From positions 1 to 42,024 of the forward strand of contig CAMVBX010000004.1 in the NCBI GenBank assembly GCA_947165825.1: a stretch of 42,024 nucleotides of DNA, read 5' to 3'. Below the pieces are notes generated by a model, which did not search any database, was not told where the DNA came from, and saw only the letters and a list, made by a program, of their open reading frames with translations. The stretch is from an uncultured Clostridia bacterium. GTDB lineage: Bacteria; Bacillota; Clostridia; Oscillospirales; Oscillospiraceae. This document shows positions 39,663 to 42,024 of the stretch, piece after piece (the first letter of the stretch is position 1; every line of letters begins with the position of its first letter). The translations under genes and the position numbers were made by a program.

Positions 39663-40565
39663 ATGTACGAGCTGATCCAGGCCACGGAGAACGCGTATTA
39701 TCTCGACTGTCCGGCAAAGATCGGATTGGTGAAGACCGGGGCAGGCCGGGTCTGCCTCATCGACAGCGGCAGCGACAAGGACGCGGGGAAAAAGGTGAAG
39801 CGGATCCTGGAGGCCAACGGCTGGACCCTGGAGGCCATATACAACACCCATTCCCACGCGGACCACATCGGCGGGAACCAGTATCTGCAGAAGCAGACCG
39901 GCTGCCGGATATACGCTCCGGGGATCGAGCGGGGTTTCACCGAGCATCCGCTGCTGGAGCCCGCCTTTCTGTATGGCGGGAACCCGCCCGGAGAGCTGCG
40001 GCATAAGTTCCTCATGGCCCAGAGCTGCGAAGCCCTGCCCCTCACGCCGGAGATCCTGCCCGAAGGCTGGGAGATAATTCCCCTGCCGGGCCACACCTGG
40101 GATATGGTGGGCTTCCGCACCCCGGAGGGGGCGGTATATCTGGCGGACTGCGTCTCCAGCCCGGAGACCCTGGAGAAATACCGGGTGAGCTTCCTGGTGG
40201 ATCCGGCGGCGTATCTCGCCACCCTGGAGGCGGTGGAGAAGCTGGAGGGAAAGATCTTCATTCCCGCCCACGCGGCGCCGGCGGAGGATATCGCTCCCCT
40301 GGCCCGCCTGAACGCCGAAACGGTGCGGGAGATCGGGGATCGGATCCTTTCCCTCTGCCGGGAACCCCTGACCTTTGAGGGGATCCTCCGGGGCCTGTTC
40401 ATCGGATACGCTCTGAACATGACCTTTGAGCAGTATGCGCTGGTGGGCAGCACGGTGCGTTCCTACCTCACCTGGCTGAAGGAGTCCGGACGGCTGGTCG
40501 CCCGGTTCCGGGATAACCTGCTTCTTTGGCAGGCGGCGGAGGAAGGGAGCGGCGAGGATGGATAA
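39663..40565 (+). CDS. Metallo-beta-lactamase-fold hydrolase
   Basis: 300 residues. The metal site H-x-H-x-D-H is at 63-68 (NTHSHADHIGG). A further ligand histidine lies in PLPGHTWDMVG, an acidic ligand in VYLADCVSS, and a late histidine in FIPAHAAPAED. The C-terminal third is a helical, winged-helix-like cap (FEQYALVGSTVRSYLTWLKESG). No signal peptide, so it is cytoplasmic; it is probably a glyoxalase-II-like thioester or phosphodiester hydrolase rather than a beta-lactamase. GAGGAGGATAA precedes the start. Its stop overlaps the next gene by eight bases. Confidence 0.9.
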   Translation: MYELIQATENAYYLDCPAKIGLVKTGAGRVCLIDSGSDKDAGKKVKRILEANGWTLEAIYNTHSHADHIGGNQYLQKQTGCRIYAPGIERGFTEHPLLEPAFLYGGNPPGELRHKFLMAQSCEALPLTPEILPEGWEIIPLPGHTWDMVGFRTPEGAVYLADCVSSPETLEKYRVSFLVDPAAYLATLEAVEKLEGKIFIPAHAAPAEDIAPLARLNAETVREIGDRILSLCREPLTFEGILRGLFIGYALNMTFEQYALVGSTVRSYLTWLKESGRLVARFRDNLLLWQAAEEGSGEDG

Positions 40566-40833
40566 GGCCAGAAGTCTGCAGAGGAAGGGCGGCCTGCTCG
40601 CCCGCTTCCGGCAGAAAAAGCGGATGGGGAACGAGCTTGCGGAGAAGATCCCCTTCGACCCGGAAAAGCAGATCCCCGTTCTTCGCAGCTCCATCTGCAC
40701 CGGGGAAAAGGTGGCAGGGTTCAAGGATCTGGAGGGCGGGCATTTCACCGAGGTCATGCTCATCCGCAGTCCGAAGGACGAGCAGGCGTTCCGGGAGATC
40801 TACGGTCTGGAAAGCGTGAAGAAGGAATATTGA
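40558..40833 (+). CDS. Conserved small protein of unknown function
   Basis: 91 residues, cytoplasmic. The C-terminal two thirds (IPVLRSSICTGEKVAGFKDL, HFTEVMLIRSPKDEQAF) resemble a short domain I recall from many Clostridia, sometimes labelled aspartate dehydrogenase without evidence. The N-terminus is very basic (KARSLQRKGGLLARFRQKKR). It overlaps the MBL gene by eight bases, so the two are translated together and likely act together. No catalytic motif is evident apart from a single conserved-looking cysteine. Confidence 0.75.
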   Translation: MDKARSLQRKGGLLARFRQKKRMGNELAEKIPFDPEKQIPVLRSSICTGEKVAGFKDLEGGHFTEVMLIRSPKDEQAFREIYGLESVKKEY

Positions 40834-40884
40834 GCGGAAAGCCGCCCACTTAGGGTGCCAATCCGGCATCCAGAATCGAGTGAA

Positions 40885-40929
40885 AAAGAGCCACACTGAA
40901 GAGCATCCAGATTCCTTCAATGTGGCTTT
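40885..40929 (+). terminator. Hairpin after the HD / MBL operon
   Basis: Imperfect stem built from GCCACA-c-TGAAG and CTTCA-a-TGTGGC with flanking AAA/TTT, followed by TGTATTCTTG. It is plausible as a terminator for the + strand operon. Confidence 0.55.
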
Positions 40930-40947
40930 GTATTCTTGATGTTTCAG

Positions 40948-40981
40948 AAAAATGCCTCTGAACCGACATCGGCTCAGAGGC
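40948..40981 (-). terminator. Intrinsic terminator after the flavodoxin-fold genes
   Basis: Minus-strand stem GCCTCTGA / TCAGAGGC with an inner CCGA/TCGG stem, followed by ATTTTTC; it lies 20 bases beyond the 41001 stop. Confidence 0.85.
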
Positions 40982-41000
40982 GTAATCTCGTCTGGGTTAT

Positions 41001-41546
41001 TTAAATGCGTTCTGCAAGAGCCGCTGCCCGAGCGCATCCATCCGTTTTTTCGATGGTTCCGACCTCAAGCACTCCGGGCACGAGAACCTCTCCAACCATG
41101 TTCCACTTGATCAGGGCAGCTGTGCGCTCTACCGGAATGCGAACGCCATCCATAACGCTCATGTCCTCTTCTTCGCAGCAGGTGATGAGAGCGCATTCCT
41201 TTCCGGCTATTTCCTTTCCGCCTATGACAAGAGAGAACATTTTATCGATGACGCCCTTAAGCTGAGCGGGAATGGAATACCAATACACCGGAGCGGAGAA
41301 CACAACCGCATCCGCTTCCAGTATCGCGGGAGCGATGGTGTTGAAATCGTCATCAAAGGAACAGGCCTTTCCGGTTTTATAACAGGTCTCACAGGCGTGA
41401 CAAAAACCGATATTCATAAACGACGTGTCAAATCTGACCACGCTGTGTCCCTTTGCCTCAGCTGCCTTGATGAAAGCATCTGTCATGGCAAAGCTGTTCC
41501 CGTTTTTCCGGGGACTTCCTGTGATTACCACAATTTTCTTACCCAT
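41001..41546 (-). CDS. Flavodoxin-fold NAD(P)H-dependent FMN reductase-like protein
   Basis: 181 residues with the FMN phosphate loop ITGSPRKNGNSFAMTDA at the N-terminus, a cysteine cluster GFCHACETCYKTGKAC (iron-sulfur flavoprotein-like, though not the full set), and FSAPVYWYSIPAQLKGVIDK, the strand that contacts the flavin ring. AAAAGGAGAATCACT precedes the ATG. It likely transfers electrons from NAD(P)H through FMN to quinones, azo compounds or Fe(III). It follows a second member of the same superfamily by 14 bases, so the two form an operon. Confidence 0.88.
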   Translation of the reverse strand: MGKKIVVITGSPRKNGNSFAMTDAFIKAAEAKGHSVVRFDTSFMNIGFCHACETCYKTGKACSFDDDFNTIAPAILEADAVVFSAPVYWYSIPAQLKGVIDKMFSLVIGGKEIAGKECALITCCEEEDMSVMDGVRIPVERTAALIKWNMVGEVLVPGVLEVGTIEKTDGCARAAALAERI

Positions 41547-41560
41547 AGTGATTCTCCTTT

Positions 41561-42009
41561 TTATTCTATTGCCTGTCCAAGGTCATATGCCTGCTTTAAT
41601 TCCGGTTTACCCTCCGCATCACCGGGCTGTGTCACATAGCTACAGAGGACCTTACCAAGACTCTTCCATCCGATGTGTTTTTCCAGACGGTCATACCAGT
41701 GTTCGCTTTCCTCAAAACCCGCCCCCTCTGCCGCCATGATCAGAACACTTTGTTTCTTCGGATTGCGATAGTTCGGATCACATTCCGCAATGGCAAACAA
41801 CCGGTCCAAAGCGTTTTTCAAAAAGCCGGAGATGAACCAGTAGTACAGCGGCGAAGCAAGCACGACCACATCTGCCTCTTTATACGCAGGATAAATCTTT
41901 TCCATATCGTCCCGCTGCGAGCAGGGATGATCCGGATCTTTACCTCCGCTCCAGCATCCGAGGCAGCCGTTGATCTTCATTTTGGACAGAAAGAACTCCT
42001 GCACTTCAT
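41561..42009 (-). CDS. Flavodoxin-family protein, N-terminus cut by the contig end
   Basis: About 149 codons remain. They show the flavodoxin_2 / NADPH-dependent FMN reductase pattern: NGCLGCWSGGKDPDHPC, then ADVVVLASPLYYWFISGFLKNALDRLF. The N-terminal FMN loop is missing because the contig ends. The track start at 42004 is really GTG within the coding frame (VQEFFLSKMKING is an internal strand in this family), so it is not a true start. Bases beyond 42009 are adapter. It is upstream of, and probably co-transcribed with, the 41001-41546 gene. Confidence 0.82.
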
Positions 42010-42024
42010 AGATCGGAAGAGCGT
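42010..42024. other. Illumina adapter sequence at contig end (artefact)
   Basis: AGATCGGAAGAGCGT is identical to the first 15 bases of the standard TruSeq adapter. It is not genomic sequence and should be trimmed. Confidence 0.92.

Overview
The window looks like one whole draft contig from a high-GC, Gram-positive anaerobe of the Clostridia, most likely an Oscillospiraceae-type gut bacterium. This is inferred from S-layer-homology (SLH) anchored surface proteins with a Listeria-Bacteroides repeat, flavin-based NADH/ferredoxin enzymes, an ECF sigma factor with a PrsW-type protease, strong Shine-Dalgarno sites and GC-rich codon use. Both ends cut through genes. The last 15 bases match the Illumina TruSeq adapter, so the right edge is a sequencing artefact.

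Layout. 1-5.8 kb: a truncated Ser/Thr kinase (-), then an XRE regulator overlapping an MFS exporter, an alpha/beta hydrolase, a DUF4298 protein and a LURP-one-like protein. 6.3-8.5 kb: a tightly overlapping four-gene operon behind a near-consensus sigma-A promoter. It encodes an ECF sigma factor, a small two-TM protein (candidate anti-sigma factor), a multi-TM protein and a PrsW-family intramembrane protease. 8.9-25.5 kb: a second two-TM protein, paralogous to the first, coupled by an ATGA overlap to a 2623-residue secreted protein. It is followed by a ~2280-residue secreted protein with three SLH domains and a secreted SLH-anchored subtilase. The inferred picture is a membrane-proteolysis-controlled sigma factor sitting beside, and possibly controlling, a very large cell-surface apparatus. 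A decayed large serine recombinase follows it.

26.3-29.2 kb (-): tetR followed by lon, each with a similar palindrome inside its promoter. 29.5-34.3 kb: a single-TM protein, then a three-gene NuoE/NuoF/GltD-like complex resembling the Stn (Sporomusa-type Nfn) transhydrogenase family, with no hydrogenase or formate dehydrogenase subunit beside it. 34.6-36.8 kb (-): an RCK ion channel with an unusual pore signature, a stand-alone cyclic-nucleotide-binding protein and a 2H phosphoesterase. 37-40.8 kb: a lipoprotein gene with one in-frame TAG, a GNAT acetyltransferase, endonuclease IV (-), and an HD hydrolase / metallo-beta-lactamase / small protein operon. 41-42 kb (-): two flavodoxin-fold reductases.

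Two short elements with imperfect terminal inverted repeats (about 170 and 220 bp) lie on either side of the sigma-PrsW operon in opposite orientation. Each sits between two copies of a locus-specific terminator-like hairpin. A third, partial relative lies next to a terminator at about 38.0 kb. With the sigma/PrsW/giant-adhesin neighbourhood, these are the most unusual things in the window.
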